64,000 nucleotides of DNA from Arachis hypogaea (taxonomy: Eukaryota > Streptophyta > Magnoliopsida > Fabales > Fabaceae): contig NC_092045.1 of NCBI RefSeq assembly GCF_003086295.3, positions 92,952,693 through 93,016,692 of the forward strand, in the 5' to 3' direction. The position numbers were made by a program, and so were the translations under genes. The stretch's first letter is position 1, and the number at the start of each line of letters is the position of its first letter. The notes under the pieces are model-generated. The model was not told where the DNA came from and ran no database searches. It saw only the letters and a program-made list of their open reading frames with translations. Shown here one piece after another: positions 12,390 to 23,455 of the stretch.

Positions 12390-15179
12390 GATATCGTCAT
12401 CATGAAGGTCTACTTGCACAGACTGGTTGGGAAGTCCTTCAACTTTTGCTACAACAACAATAGAAGAATTACCCCTAGAATTTTGCACATGATTTGAGCA
12501 GCTAGCATCATCACGAACCATATTAGTAGATTCCTGAAAATGAAAACTTTCACAAATTAAGAACTTTTCAAAAAGGAAAAAAAATTAAAACCAACAATTT
12601 AACAACATATGAAAACAATTAGATATTATCCATTTGAAATAAATTAAGTCAGTAAAACAGTATCGTGGTATCCATGAGATGGATATGAATATAAGGAAAA
12701 GCCAGTGGCAACATTTGAAAGTATCTGCATAATCAGACATTCAGTGGAATAATATATATCAAATATTTACAAAAAAATAAAACATGAGTCATCGAGAAAT
12801 AACAATACATAATTTAAAGGTTTCATAGGACATTAACTAAACCCCCAAAGTTAAAAAATGAGAAACAGTAAAATTAGTTCAACTTTTGAATTGCGTGGAG
12901 GACAAAAAGATTCACAAGTAGCTACATGTTGTTGGATTGAGCTTGAAGGTAAGCTACATTGTTGAGATGAAATAACAACACACTAGTAACCATTTTCAGT
13001 AGTTGGATTTTTCATAATTGAATATATTGAACCTAATTTGAACAAAATAGTAAAATAAATTAATGAGAGTAGGTTAAAGAAAGAATTATATCATTATGAA
13101 AGATAATAAACAGGAATGAAACAAAACTCATTTGTTCCTAGATTTAATAGTAAACCATGAATTTTGTATTACAATTTAAACATAGGAAGAAAAATCAGCA
13201 AATCTTTAGCTCATTCATTGTGGCAACCCCTTCAAATAGTCCAACAACACCAATCTCATCCCAAATTTATCGAACAATATACACAGATCTATTAAGCTCA
13301 CATCCTATAGGTCTAGGATCTACCATAAACACAAGTTTCTTGTGCATGATTTCTGAACTAATTCTGGCTGGCACTCCTCTTTCATATACACCCTAAAATA
13401 ATAAGATTCCAAATGAAAAGTAGACTCAAAACTTAGATGACAAAGATTTAAAAAATGACATAAGTTATACAACCAAAATTGACAACAAAATTAAGACATG
13501 TGTAAATTTTGGTTTTTCTTCAAGTAAATCGGAATATTTATTCTTTAGCATCTAGGCAACCTCAAGATCCCGAATAATAAAAAGATTATCTCCATAAGCA
13601 TAAGAGACAATAATTTTTAATGAATACCTTTCAAGAAAATATCTAACTCTTGTAATCCTCAACAATAGAATATTGCATATAATTTTGGTCTTTTAAAACA
13701 TACATTAATAGAATCATCAATCAGATATCTACTAGGTACATCACTCAAGAGGTTAACCACTTAAAACCCACTGGAGCAATGTTCATGGGAAACTTTTCTT
13801 ATTTCAACTTTAAACATCTTTTCTTTTCCAATGATATCTTAAAACAATCGAGATATGTATGGACAATGAAGCTGCTGGAAAACAATTTAAAATAAAATAA
13901 TAAAAAAAAGAATGAATTTGATTCTAAGTAAAAAGAGAAAAAACTGCAATCAAAACATTAAGTTTGTTAAATGTACCAGGAAAACAACATTAAAATCAAA
14001 AGAAAGCTCTTCTTCAGTCTACAAGAAAGCTTCAGAGTAAGTCTTTCAAAATAGTTTCGTGGCAGCACTATTCACCAAAACAAACATATCGAAAGAAGTA
14101 CCATCTTCAATAATAATTTTAATCTTATATCTACATAATGAAAATCAAAAGAACAAGACAAACAATAAGAATAATGAAAACTAAAACGATGTACTTAAAA
14201 AGAAAAGATGCAATATTTTTGAAATTCGGTAATATAAAAAGAGATAAGAAGGAATATTACTTCACAACAATATGTTTTACAGATTAGCCGCATACATGAC
14301 AATGATACACATCATTTTTAACAACAGCATGACCACCAACACAAACATAATACCACCAGTTTGAGTCATCCACAATCTCTTTAATTGTACCAATGACATA
14401 GAAGACACCAACCTGACCAATTAACATAAGTAAATATAAAACTGGTTTTATACAAAATAAATTAAAATGAGTACAAATAGAACACTAATAATATGAGAAA
14501 CTATATACAATTATATAGGATACGTTTAAAAAATGTTTTAAGAATCATAAGAATTTATAAGAATTTTATAATTTAAATAAAATATTAAAGAACATTAAGG
14601 ATAGCTCACTATTTTTCTTTAGATGTCAATCATTCTAATAGCTTTCCAATCAAAGCATTCATCATCAATTTTCGAAACTAATGAACCATTTTCAATTGAA
14701 TTGAGTCTTGAGAATTGATAAGACGCAATTCAAAACCTAAAAGAAAAAAGAAAAGAGAAATAAAGAAATGGTAGCATTCATTAATTCAATTTAATAATAA
14801 GGAAAACCATATACATAAATCCAGAAATGATGAATAAGTAATAAGTAACCTGTTTAAAAATTGAACACTTTCATGAATGTCAGGATTTAGGATACGTTAA
14901 TCACGTTTTGCAAGCATACATAATTTAGGAAAAAATATTTACAATGAATCTACTTTTTAGAAGATACTTATAAATAAAAACAAACACTTAAAAAAGAATA
15001 TTATATGGCAACAATTTTCCTTTAACCATCAAATGAACCTCCAAGTACTTTAACTTTAAATGATTGAAGAATAACAACAGGAGGTCTATGGTATTTTTCT
15101 AAGGGATATAAATCAACTTAGTGATAGCAATTTTCTAATGGAAAAGTATGAGGAAACAATAGATTTACTCTACAATGCA
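12390..15179 (-). pseudogene. RPA1-like gene, copy A, C-terminal half
   Basis: Minus-strand exon pieces in the order of an RPA1-like protein. At 15130-15040 is PPVVILQSFKVKVLGGSFDG (OB-fold B). At about 14715-14625 is SRLNSIENGSLVSKIDDECF. At 14404-14285 is VIGTIKEIVDDSNWWYYV, then HCHVCG, the zinc-ribbon start of the C-terminal OB fold. At about 14135-13990 is YRYKIKIIIEDG and FVLVNSAATKLF. An acidic tail is near 12540-12390. Stops occur in several exons (after HCHVCG and after TKLF). The N-terminal half lies 23 kb away at 38430-39349, and the two halves are complementary and do not overlap. The intact gene was therefore split by the unit at 15180-38420. RPA1-like proteins bind single-stranded DNA and accompany plant Helitrons. 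Confidence 0.65.
15171..15179. other. Candidate 9-bp target duplication, left copy
   Basis: TACAATGCA here against TACATTGCA at 38421-38429: 8 of 9 identical, at the two places where RPA-like homology stops and resumes. Mutator-like elements make 9-11 bp duplications. One mismatch is compatible with age, but a 9-mer can also match by chance. Confidence 0.45.
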
Positions 15180-15702
15180 TACAATGGGGGTTTAATTGAA
15201 ATTAAAAATAAATTATGGGTTATTAATTAATTTTATTATTTCTTATTTGAAATTTGAAAATAATAGAATCACTCTTAATTATAGAAACAAATCAAATAAT
15301 TAGGTTAGTACGAGAATTTCTCTCCCCACGCCATCTCCTTCTTGATCAAGCGGCTGCCCCTTACGTATCTTCCCAGCTCTCATAGTAATCCACTGCCCAG
15401 CACTGCGTCTCTTTGATCGGCTTCCTCCTTCGTCTACCATAGAACAGTCCACAACCAGCGCCGCTTTCTCCTTCGCACAGAACGCACCCGGTTTTGACTT
15501 CTTCAGAATGGCAGAATCGCAAGAAGAACATGTTTCAAGCAAGGGTCCTCCTTTATGCACATCACCTTGCCAAAATTCATTAACGGTGGTCGATATAGTT
15601 GAACCGTTAGTTTGTGTAGCCTCTAACGTTTCAGAAAATTTACCAGACGAACCAGAAAATTTAGCCGGTTATGTCGCAGGCCACGATCACAAGTCGAACA
15701 AG

Positions 15703-16951
15703 GTGAGCAATTAGGATCCTCATATTCTGCCATGGATGTTTATTTCGAGTGTAATTTTTTAATTTAGTCACAATGTAAATGAGTTCTTTAATTGTATGGT
15801 TATTGAAACATGCAAGTGTAATCAATGAGTTGAGATGCTAAGAAATTTATGTTTGTTTTATATTTAATGGTATCATTACATGCATTGAGGATTAGATGAA
15901 ATTAATTAATTATTTCATGTTTATATGATTATATCCAAGAAGCATATTTTCCTACGTGTTTTTTATATGAATGTTCGCTGTCTAATAAAAATTAAATGGC
16001 ATCTTTATTTGCTAATCATCCTATATGGGACTTATGTGCTTATATGGATGATGGGATATCATAATTTAATTTTTTGGTATGCTTATATGAATTCATTTTT
16101 ATCTAAGGTGTGCGTATACTATCCCTACATGATGATCATGCAAGTATATAAAATAAATAACCATAGGGTGATGCAGTGGGTAAATTTGTTTACTGAATTG
16201 AAGTGAATGATACTTATATTTGCAACATGCTAACCATGAAATGCTTATATGAGTGTTGTAATCATGTAATGATATGGTTATATGCTCACTGCATATTTTT
16301 TTAGTTATATGCTCATATGCTTCCTGCATGTTATTTTAATATTTTTCATGCTTATGGGATTATATGGTTATGTTTATCCTACATTTGCATAGATTAACCA
16401 ATTATGAAGTTATTTGAGTGGTTTATAATGAATGGTGTGCTTATGTTCTTCCTGCATTTGAAGAAAAGAGTGTGTGTATGTAAATATACATGAAAATAAT
16501 TTTGTTTATGGAGTGAAAAAAGAAGCCACTAAAGGGTGATTAAAGCCCTTAAATAATAGCCAAATGGAGTAAATAATTACTCATGATTTTCACTGAATTA
16601 AAAAAATATTTAATATAAATATTTATTATTTAAATTATTTTTAAAAAAATTAATTAAACTGTTTAATCTAATAATAATTTAACAATATAATTTATTCCAT
16701 ACTTTTAAGTTTTAAACATTGATTCTAACATTCTTCTTAGATTGATAACTACAAATAATAACAAAAAATAATAAATTTTAATGGGGGAAGGGGGAAATTA
16801 TTTAAATAATACATAAAATGAAAAAATAATTCTCTTATCTGGATTTATAGCTATTGATGTGTTTTCGGTGATTGTTTTAGAGATTTTATTGAAATGAGTT
16901 TTGATAAGGATCTTCCTCCTTTTGGTTACTTTGTTTGTTTTGGAATTTTAG
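15703..16951 (+). other. First intron of the FAR1-like gene
   Basis: The donor AAG|GTGAGC at 15702/15703 and the acceptor TTTTAG|GCC at 16951/16952 keep the frame (phase 0) between SNK and ATQLSDV. The intron is A+T-rich, with many 'gcttatatg' phrases between 16000 and 16450 that look like degenerate short repeats. No gene is inside. Confidence 0.6.
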
Positions 16952-17259
16952 GCCACGCAGTTGTCGGATGTTACAGATGTTGAAAGTGAAGAGAAGGAGC
17001 TTGGTGATGAGGTATTGTAGTCTAGCTTACTTTTGTGTAGTCATACATGTTTGATTTGATAACTAATGGTAATTAATATTTCTTTCAGATTAATATAAAA
17101 TACAGTTACCAGATTATGGTAATCTACAAGAAGACGAGTTACCAAGAGTTGGAATGCAGTTTGCTCAGTTACAGATGGCGCATGACTTTTATGTGACCTA
17201 TGCAAAAAAGCTGGATTTGCAACTAAGATAAGGACGACAACATTTGACAAGATCACAAA

Positions 17260-17264
17260 GGCTC
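17260..17264. other. 5-bp target duplication GGCTC, left
   Basis: GGCTC directly before the LTR start TGATGAGC. The identical GGCTC follows the right LTR at 26917-26921. Counting it once restores the FAR1-domain reading frame across the insertion. Confidence 0.95.
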
Positions 17265-18682
17265 TGATGAGCGGATAATTTGTATACTTTTTGGCATTGT
17301 TTTTAGTATGTTTTTGATATGATATAGTTAGTTTTTGGTATATTTTTATTAGTTTTTAGTTAAAATTCACTTTTCTGGACTTTACTATGAGTTTGTGTGT
17401 TTTTCTGTGATTTCAGGTATTTTCTGGCTGAAATTGAGGGACCTGAGCAAAAATCTGATTCTGAGACCAAAAAGGACTGCAGATGCTGTTGGATTCTGAC
17501 CTCCCTGCACCCGGAAGTGGATTTTTATGTCATTTACTCATTTCTGTACACCTTAGGTTACTAGTTTTCTATAAGTAGGACCTGTGACTATTGTATTAGA
17601 GTCTTTGGATCTTTATATCTTTTGATCACTTTAGATCTTAGATCATTGGGGGGCTGGCCATTCGGCCATGCCTAGACCTTATGCTTATGTATTTTCAACG
17701 GTGGAGTTTCTACACACCATAGATTAAGGTGTGGAGCTCTGCTGTACCTCGAGTATTAATGCAATTACTATTGTTCTTCCATTCAATTCCGCTTGTTCTT
17801 TATCCAAGATATCACTTGTTCTTCAACTTGATGAAGGTGATGATTGACGCCCATCACCATTCTCACTCATGAACAAAGTGACTGACAACCACTCTTGTTC
17901 TACTAGCATTCGAGGCTCTAGTGAATATCTCTTGGATTCCTGATTGCACGATGCATGGTTGATCGCCTGACAAACGAGCCAGCCATTCCGTGAAGTCAGA
18001 ATCTTCGTGGTATAGGCAAGAATTGATGGCAGCATTCAAGAGAATCCGGAAGGTCTAACCTTGTCTGTGGTATTCTGAGTAGGATTCAATGACTGAATGA
18101 CTGTGACGTGCTTCAAACCTGTAACTTACTGGGCGTTAGTGACAGACGCAAAAGAATCACTGGATTCTATTCCAGTAGGGGAGGGAACCACACCGGTGAT
18201 TGGCAGCACTGTGACAGAGTGTGTGCATTAGCTTTCACTGCGAGGATGGGAGGTAGCTGCTGACAACAGTGAGACCCTACACGAGCTTGCCATGGAAAGG
18301 AGTAAGAAGGATTGGATGAAGACTGTAGGAAAGCAGAGAGACGGAAGGGAAGGCATCTTCATGCGCTTATCTGAAGTTCCTACCAATGAATTACATAAGT
18401 ACCTCTATCTCTATCTTTATTGTTATTTTCGTTCATCACCATATCCATTTGAGTTTGCCTGACTAAGATTTACAAGATGACCATAGCTTGCTTCAATACT
18501 AACAATCTCCGTGGGATCGACCCTTACTCGCGTAAGGTTTATTACTTGGACGACCCAGTGCACTTGCTGGTTAGTTGTGCGAAGTTGTGTAATGCCATGG
18601 TATTGAGCTACCAAGTTTTTGGGGTTCATGACCGGGGATTATGAGAGTTGTGAAAAAGTATAGTTCACAATTTCGCGCACCA
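17265..18682 (+). repeat. 5' LTR (1418 bp)
   Basis: TGATGAGCGG to CGCGCACCA. A TATA-like TCTATAAGTA at about 17568-17577 is a plausible promoter element. Near the LTR's 3' end (18611-18640) is a primer-site-like phrase, ccaagtttttgg then gaccgggga. No differences from 25499-26916 were found on inspection. Confidence 0.95.
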
Positions 18683-18688
18683 AGTTTT

Positions 18689-18706
18689 TGGCGCCGTTGC
18701 CGGGGA
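18689..18706 (+). other. Primer-binding site, Asp-tRNA type
   Basis: TGGCGCCGTTGCCGGGGA, complementary to the CCA-terminated 3' end of plant Asp-tRNA, as used by Athila/Tat elements. Confidence 0.85.
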
Positions 18707-19480
18707 TTGTTCAAGTTTTGAGCAAGCTTTTGGTAACATCAGTGCCAAGATCCGGCAACAACATCAAGTTTTTGGTGTTATTGCCCGGGATTGTTTAGGC
18801 TGGGCAACTGACGGTTCATCTTGTTGCTTAGATTAGGTATTTTTTTCAGAGCTCTTAAGAATGAATTCTAGTGTTTCAAGGTGATGTTCTTATCATCACC
18901 AAAGCTGATTGATCTTCATCAATTTAGCTCTTGAATGCAATGTCCTACTGAAGCTTGGCCGGCCATGTCTAATTTCTTTAGACTAAAGCTTTAGACTAAC
19001 ATTGCATGATTCCTGGAATTCTCATTAAGAATTTTGATACCTTTATTTTCTTTTTCTACATAATTTTCGAAAAATCCAAAAAAAAATTATAAAATCATAA
19101 AATCCAAAAATATTTCTTTTTTGAGTCTAGAGTCTCATCTTAAGTTTAGTGTCAATTGCATGTTTCTGTTCTTATTGCATTCATACATGTGTCCTCATTG
19201 ATCTTCAAGTTGTTCTTGATGATTTCCTTGTTCTGATCTTTGAATTCTATTGACTTGAGTGTTTTGTGTGTCTCATATGCATTTTCGTTTTGTTAGTGTT
19301 AGTAGTATACAAACTGCTAAGTTTGGTGTCTTGCATGCATTGTCATTTGATTCTTGTTGCATTTTGGTTTGTCCTTATTATTAAAAATCCAAAAATATTT
19401 TTAATTTGTGTCTTTTCAAGTCAATAATACAGAGAATTGAAGATTCAGAACATACAGCAGAGGAATTGCACAGAAAAAGC

Positions 19481-19625
19481 TGGGCGTTCAAAACGCCCAG
19501 TGAAGAAGGACAGACTGGCGTTTAAACGCCAGCCAGGGTACCTGGTTGGGCGTTTAACGCCCAAAAGGGTAGCATTTTGGGCGTTAAACGCCAGAATGTA
19601 TACCATTCTGGGCGTTTAACGCCAG
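19481..19625. repeat. Cluster 1 of GGGCGTTTAACGCCC palindromes (five copies)
   Basis: Copies at 19481-19500, 19515-19532, 19548-19562, 19579-19594 and 19610-19625. Each is a 7-bp perfect inverted repeat (GGGCGTT/AACGCCC or TGGCGTT/AACGCCA) around a 1-4 base centre. They are separated by 14-16 bases, so the period is close to 31 bases. Spacers differ while the arms are kept. Confidence 0.9.
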
Positions 19626-20290
19626 GATGGCTAGGGGAGGAAGATTTTGTTTTCAAATCAGATTTTTTCTAAGTTTTCAAAATCTTTTCAAAATCAAATC
19701 TTTTTCAAGCCAATTTTCAATCAAATCTTTTTCAAAATCAATTTCTTTCCTTTTTCAAAAATACTTATTAACAATTAATGATTTGATTGAACATTTTTTG
19801 CCTTTTCTGTTGAGGAAGGTTTTATGTTTGATTCATATCTTTTCTTGTTAGGCAAGTCATTAATTTTTAAAATCATATCTTTTCAAATTGTTTTCAAATC
19901 ATATCTTTTAAAATTGTTTTCAAATCATATCTTCTTAACCACATCTTTTTCAAAATAAGCTTTCAATCAAATCTTTTTGATTTCTAATTTCAAAATCTTT
20001 TTCAAAAATCACTTGATTTCTTTTCCATTTTCATTTTCGAAAATTAAGTGATGTTTTTCAAAAATGTTTTCAAATTTCCCACTTAATTTTCGAAAATCAC
20101 TTCCCTCCTTCTCACATCCTTCAATTTATGGACTAACACTATCCCTTAAGGCAAAATTCGAACTCTATCTTCTTTGTTAAGTTCGAATTTTCCACTTCTG
20201 TCTTCTACTCTTCTTTTCCTCTGACACCTAAAGGAATCTCTATACTGTGACATAGAGGATTCCATATTTTCTTGTTTCCTTCTCTATCTT

Positions 20291-21613
20291 ATGAGCAGGA
20301 GCAAGGACAAAGGCATTCTTGTTGAGGCTGATCCTGAACCTGAAAGGACCTTGAAGAGAAAGCTAAGAGAAGCCAAAGCACAACTCTCTTTAGAGCACCT
20401 GACCGAATTCTTCAAGGAAGAAGAACACATGGCAGCCGAAAACAACAACAATACCAACAATGCAAGGAAGGTGCTGGGTGACTTTACTGCACCTACTCCC
20501 GACTTCTATGGGAGAAGCATCTCTATCCCTGCCATTGGAGCAAACAACTTTGAGCTTAAGCCTCAATTAGTTTCTCTAATGCAACAGAATTGCAAGTTCC
20601 ATGGACTTCCAATGGAAGATCCTCATCAGTTTTTAGCTGAGTTCTTGCAAATCTGTGACACAGTCAAGACTAATGGGGTTGACCCTGAGGTCTACAGACT
20701 GATGCTATTCCCTTTTGCTGTAAGAGACAGAGCTAGGACATGGTTGGACTCTCAACCTAAAGAAAGCCTGGACTCTTGGGAAAAGCTAGTCAATGCCTTC
20801 TTGGCAAAGTTCTTTCCACCTCAAAAATTGAGTAAGCTTAGAGTGGAAGTCCAAACCTTCAGACAGAAGGAAGGAGAATCCCTCTATGAAGCTTGGGAAA
20901 GATACAAACAATTGATCAGAAAGTGTCCCACTGATATGCTTTCTGAATGGAGCATCATAGGTATTTTCTATGATGGTCTCTCTGAACTGTCCAAGATGTC
21001 TTTGGATAGCTCTTCTGGAGGATCTCTTCATTTGAAGAAGACGCCTACTGAAGCTCAAGAACTGATTGAAATGGTTGCAAATAACCAATTCATGTACACT
21101 TCTGAAAGGAATCCTGTGAACAATGGGACTAGTCAGAAGAAAGGAGTTCTTGAGATTGACACTCTGAATGCCATATTGGCTCAGAATAAAATATTGACTC
21201 AACAAGTCAATATGATTTCTCAAAGTCTGTCTGGGATGCAAAATGCACCAAGCAGTACTAAGGAAGCTTCATCTGAGGAAGAAGCTTATGATCCTGAGAA
21301 CCCTTCAATAGAAGAGGTGAATTACATGGGAGAACCCTATGGAAACACCTACAATCCTTCATGGAGAAATCATCCAAATCTTTCATGGAAGGATCAACAG
21401 AGACCTCAACAAGGTTTCAACAATAATAATGGTGGAAGAAACAGGTTTAGCAATAGCAAGCCTTTTCCATCATCTTCTCAGCAACAGACAGAGAGTTCTA
21501 AGCAGAATACCTCTGACTTAGCAACTATGGTCTCTGATCTGATCAAAACCACTCAAAGTTTCATGACTGAAACTAGGTCCTCCATCAGAAATCTGGAAGG
21601 ACAAGTGGGTTAG
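20291..21613 (+). CDS. gag: Gag polyprotein (capsid part) of the LTR element
   Basis: 440 codons from ATG to TAG. Residues about 100-240 match the plant retrotransposon gag family (HGLPMEDPHQFLAEF, RDRARTWLDSQP, WEKLVNAFLAKFFPPQKLSKLR, YEAWERYKQLIRKCP). This is the capsid part that packages element RNA in virus-like particles in the cytoplasm. The N-terminus is charged, and the C-terminus is N/Q/S-rich (NNNNGGRNRFSNSKPF). No CCHC zinc knuckle is visible, which agrees with Athila-type gags. The closing TAG (21611-21613) is in the same frame as the protease region, with no other stop between, so gag and pro are one frame split by a single amber codon. The expected codon is Gln. The start is the first ATG after a pyrimidine-rich leader. 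Confidence 0.85.
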   Translation: MSRSKDKGILVEADPEPERTLKRKLREAKAQLSLEHLTEFFKEEEHMAAENNNNTNNARKVLGDFTAPTPDFYGRSISIPAIGANNFELKPQLVSLMQQNCKFHGLPMEDPHQFLAEFLQICDTVKTNGVDPEVYRLMLFPFAVRDRARTWLDSQPKESLDSWEKLVNAFLAKFFPPQKLSKLRVEVQTFRQKEGESLYEAWERYKQLIRKCPTDMLSEWSIIGIFYDGLSELSKMSLDSSSGGSLHLKKTPTEAQELIEMVANNQFMYTSERNPVNNGTSQKKGVLEIDTLNAILAQNKILTQQVNMISQSLSGMQNAPSSTKEASSEEEAYDPENPSIEEVNYMGEPYGNTYNPSWRNHPNLSWKDQQRPQQGFNNNNGGRNRFSNSKPFPSSSQQQTESSKQNTSDLATMVSDLIKTTQSFMTETRSSIRNLEGQVG

Positions 21614-21700
21614 CTGAGCAAGAAAATTACTGAACTCCCTCCAAGTACTCTTCCAAGCAATACAGAAGAAAATCCAAAAGGAGAGTGCAAGGCCATCAAC

Positions 21701-22630
21701 ATGGCCGAATTCTGGGAGGAAGAAGAGGCAGTGAACGCCACTGAGGAAGACCTCACTGGATGTCCACTGACCCCCAATGAGTTCCCCAATGAGGAACCTT
21801 GGGAATCTGAGGCTCAAGATGAGCCCATAGAGATTCCATTGGACTTACTTCTGCCATTCATGAGCTCTGACGAGTATTCTTCTTCTGAAGAGGATGAGTA
21901 TGTCACTGAAGAGCAAGTTGCTAAATACCTTGGAGCAATCATGAAGCTAAATGACAAGTTATTTGGAAATGAGACTTGGGAGGATGAACCCCCTTTGCTC
22001 ACCAAAGAACTGGATAACTTGTCTAGGCAGCAATTGCCTCAAAAGAGGCAGGACCCTGGGAAGTTTTCTATACCTTGTACCATAGGCACCATGACCTTCA
22101 AGAAGGCCTTGTGTGACTTAGGGTCAAGTGTGAACCTCATGCCCCTCTCTGTAATAGAGAAATTAGGGATCTTTGAGGTGCAAGCTGCAAAAATCTCACT
22201 AGAGATGGCAGACAACTCAAGAAAACAAGCCTATGGACTTGTAGAGGATGTTCTGGTTAAAGTTGAAGACCATTACATTCCTACTGATTTCATAGTCCTA
22301 GAGACTGGGAAATGCATGGATGAATCCATCATCCTTGGCAGACCCTTCCTAGCCACAGCAAAGGCTGTGATTGATGTTGATAGAGGTGAGTTGATCATTC
22401 AAGTGAGTGAAGAATCCTTGGTGTTTAAAGCCCAAGGATATCCCTCTGTCATCATGGAGAGGAAGCATGAAGAGCTTCTCTCAAAACAGAGCCAAACTGA
22501 GCCCCCACAGTCAAACTCTAAGTTTGGTGTTGGGAGGCCACAACCAAACTCTAAGTTTGGTGTTGAACCCCCACATTCAAACTCTAAGTTTGGTGTTGGG
22601 AGGTTCCAACACGGTTCTGAGCATTTCTGA
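21701..22630 (+). CDS. Aspartic protease region, downstream of the amber codon
   Basis: The frame is continuous with gag; codons 21614-21700 are also open, and 21701 is merely the first ATG. The segment has an acidic spacer (SSDEYSSSEEDEYVTEE), then a retropepsin-like fold: CTIGTMTFKKALCDLGSSVNLMP, with the catalytic Asp in D-L-G at residue about 139, a flap/hydrophobic region (YIPTDFIVLE) and ILGRPFLATAKAVID, the second conserved element. It would cleave the polyprotein in the particle. The C-terminus holds three repeats of NSKFGV (22513-22598), and the ORF then stops where a complete element would continue into reverse transcriptase. Whether it is translated depends on readthrough of the TAG or on another master copy. 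Confidence 0.8.
   Translation: MAEFWEEEEAVNATEEDLTGCPLTPNEFPNEEPWESEAQDEPIEIPLDLLLPFMSSDEYSSSEEDEYVTEEQVAKYLGAIMKLNDKLFGNETWEDEPPLLTKELDNLSRQQLPQKRQDPGKFSIPCTIGTMTFKKALCDLGSSVNLMPLSVIEKLGIFEVQAAKISLEMADNSRKQAYGLVEDVLVKVEDHYIPTDFIVLETGKCMDESIILGRPFLATAKAVIDVDRGELIIQVSEESLVFKAQGYPSVIMERKHEELLSKQSQTEPPQSNSKFGVGRPQPNSKFGVEPPHSNSKFGVGRFQHGSEHF
22513..22598 (+). repeat. Three copies of AAACTCTAAGTTTGGTGTTG inside the protease ORF end
   Basis: At 22513-22532, 22546-22565 and 22579-22598, period 33 bases, in frame (encoding NSKFGV with GRPQP/EPPHS spacers). The core TAAGTTTGGTGTTG is the same sequence that precedes the 3' LTR at 25485-25498. Confidence 0.9.
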
Positions 22631-22836
22631 GGCTCCATGAGAGTCCTCTGTCAAGCTAGTGACACTAAAGAAGCGCTTGTTGGGAGGCAACCCAATGTTT
22701 TATAATTAATTATTTTCTTTTGTTATTTTATCTTTTTTGTAGGTTGATGATCATAAGAAGTCACAAAAACAATGAAAAAAGCAAAAACAGAATGAAAAAC
22801 AGGAAGAAAAACAGCACACCCTGGAGGAAGATGCTG

Positions 22837-23008
22837 CTGGCGTTCAAACGCCAGTCAGCCTAGCAGTTGGGCGTTTAACGCCCAGTCTGGCACCCATCTG
22901 GGCGTTTAACGCCAGAAAGGGGCACCAGACTGGCGTTAAACGCCAGTAAAGGGCAAGAACCTGGCGTTAAACGCCAGGAATGGGCACCAGCCCGGCGTTT
23001 AACGCCAG
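22837..23008. repeat. Cluster 2 of GGCGTTTAACGCC palindromes (six copies)
   Basis: At 22837-22854, 22868-22884, 22898-22915, 22930-22946, 22961-22977 and 22993-23008, period close to 31 bases, the same as cluster 1. The sequence lies after the protease stop codon, so it is an untranslated region. Arms are kept and spacers vary. Confidence 0.9.
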
Positions 23009-23383
23009 AAATGGCTCAAAACGTGGATTTTGATGCCATTTGGTGCAGGGATGCCTTTTCCTTGACACTACAGGATCTGTGGACCCCACAGGACCCTACC
23101 ATCACTCTCTCTCTTCTTCCCCCATTCACCAATCACCTCAACACCTCTTCCCCAAAAACCCTTCACCTATCAAATCCCATCTATCTCTTCACCACTCACA
23201 TCCATCCTTCATAAATCCCCACCAACCTCACCCTTCAAATTCAAACCACTTTCCCTCCCAAACCCACCCATAATGGCCGAACCATTCACCCCCCTCTCTC
23301 CTATATATACCCCTCTTTGGCCGAATACACAACCATCTCCCTCTTCCTCATTTCTTCTTCTTCTACTCTTTTCTTTCTTCTTT

Positions 23384-23420
23384 TGCTTGAGGACGAGCAA
23401 ACATTTTAAGTTTGGTGTGG
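23384..23420 (+). repeat. Upstream copy of the element's 3'-end module
   Basis: tgcttgaggacgagcaa then acattttaagtttggtgtgg. It matches tgcttggggacaagcaa then caatttaagtttggtgttg at 25463-25498, which immediately precedes the 3' LTR. The two copies bracket the second ORF region. Confidence 0.8.
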
Positions 23421-23455
23421 TAAAAGCGTTGCTTTTTCGTTTTTCCATAACCATT

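Larger units (their letters stand above)
18683..20290 (+). other. Leader of the LTR element with primer-binding site and palindromes
   Basis: Begins agttttTGGCGCCGTTGCCGGGGA. The 18-base part at 18689-18706 is complementary to the 3' end of plant Asp-tRNA and starts 6 bases after the LTR. A decayed copy of the same region follows at 18764-18794 (tcaagtttttggtgtta, then ttgcccgggattgt). The rest is A+T-rich with 'tttcaaaatcaaatcttt' phrases repeated between 19660 and 20050 and a palindrome cluster at 19481-19625. No protein is encoded. Confidence 0.75.

Noticed and set aside
15300..15560. Minus-strand open frame overlapping the first FAR1-like exon
   Set aside because: Shadow of the sense exon and its G+C-richer leader; the plus-strand frame fits the family and has proper splice sites.
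17823..18629. Two minus-strand open frames in the LTR, repeated at 26057-26863
   Set aside because: They are antisense to the LTR and identical in both copies only because the LTRs are identical; no known domain.
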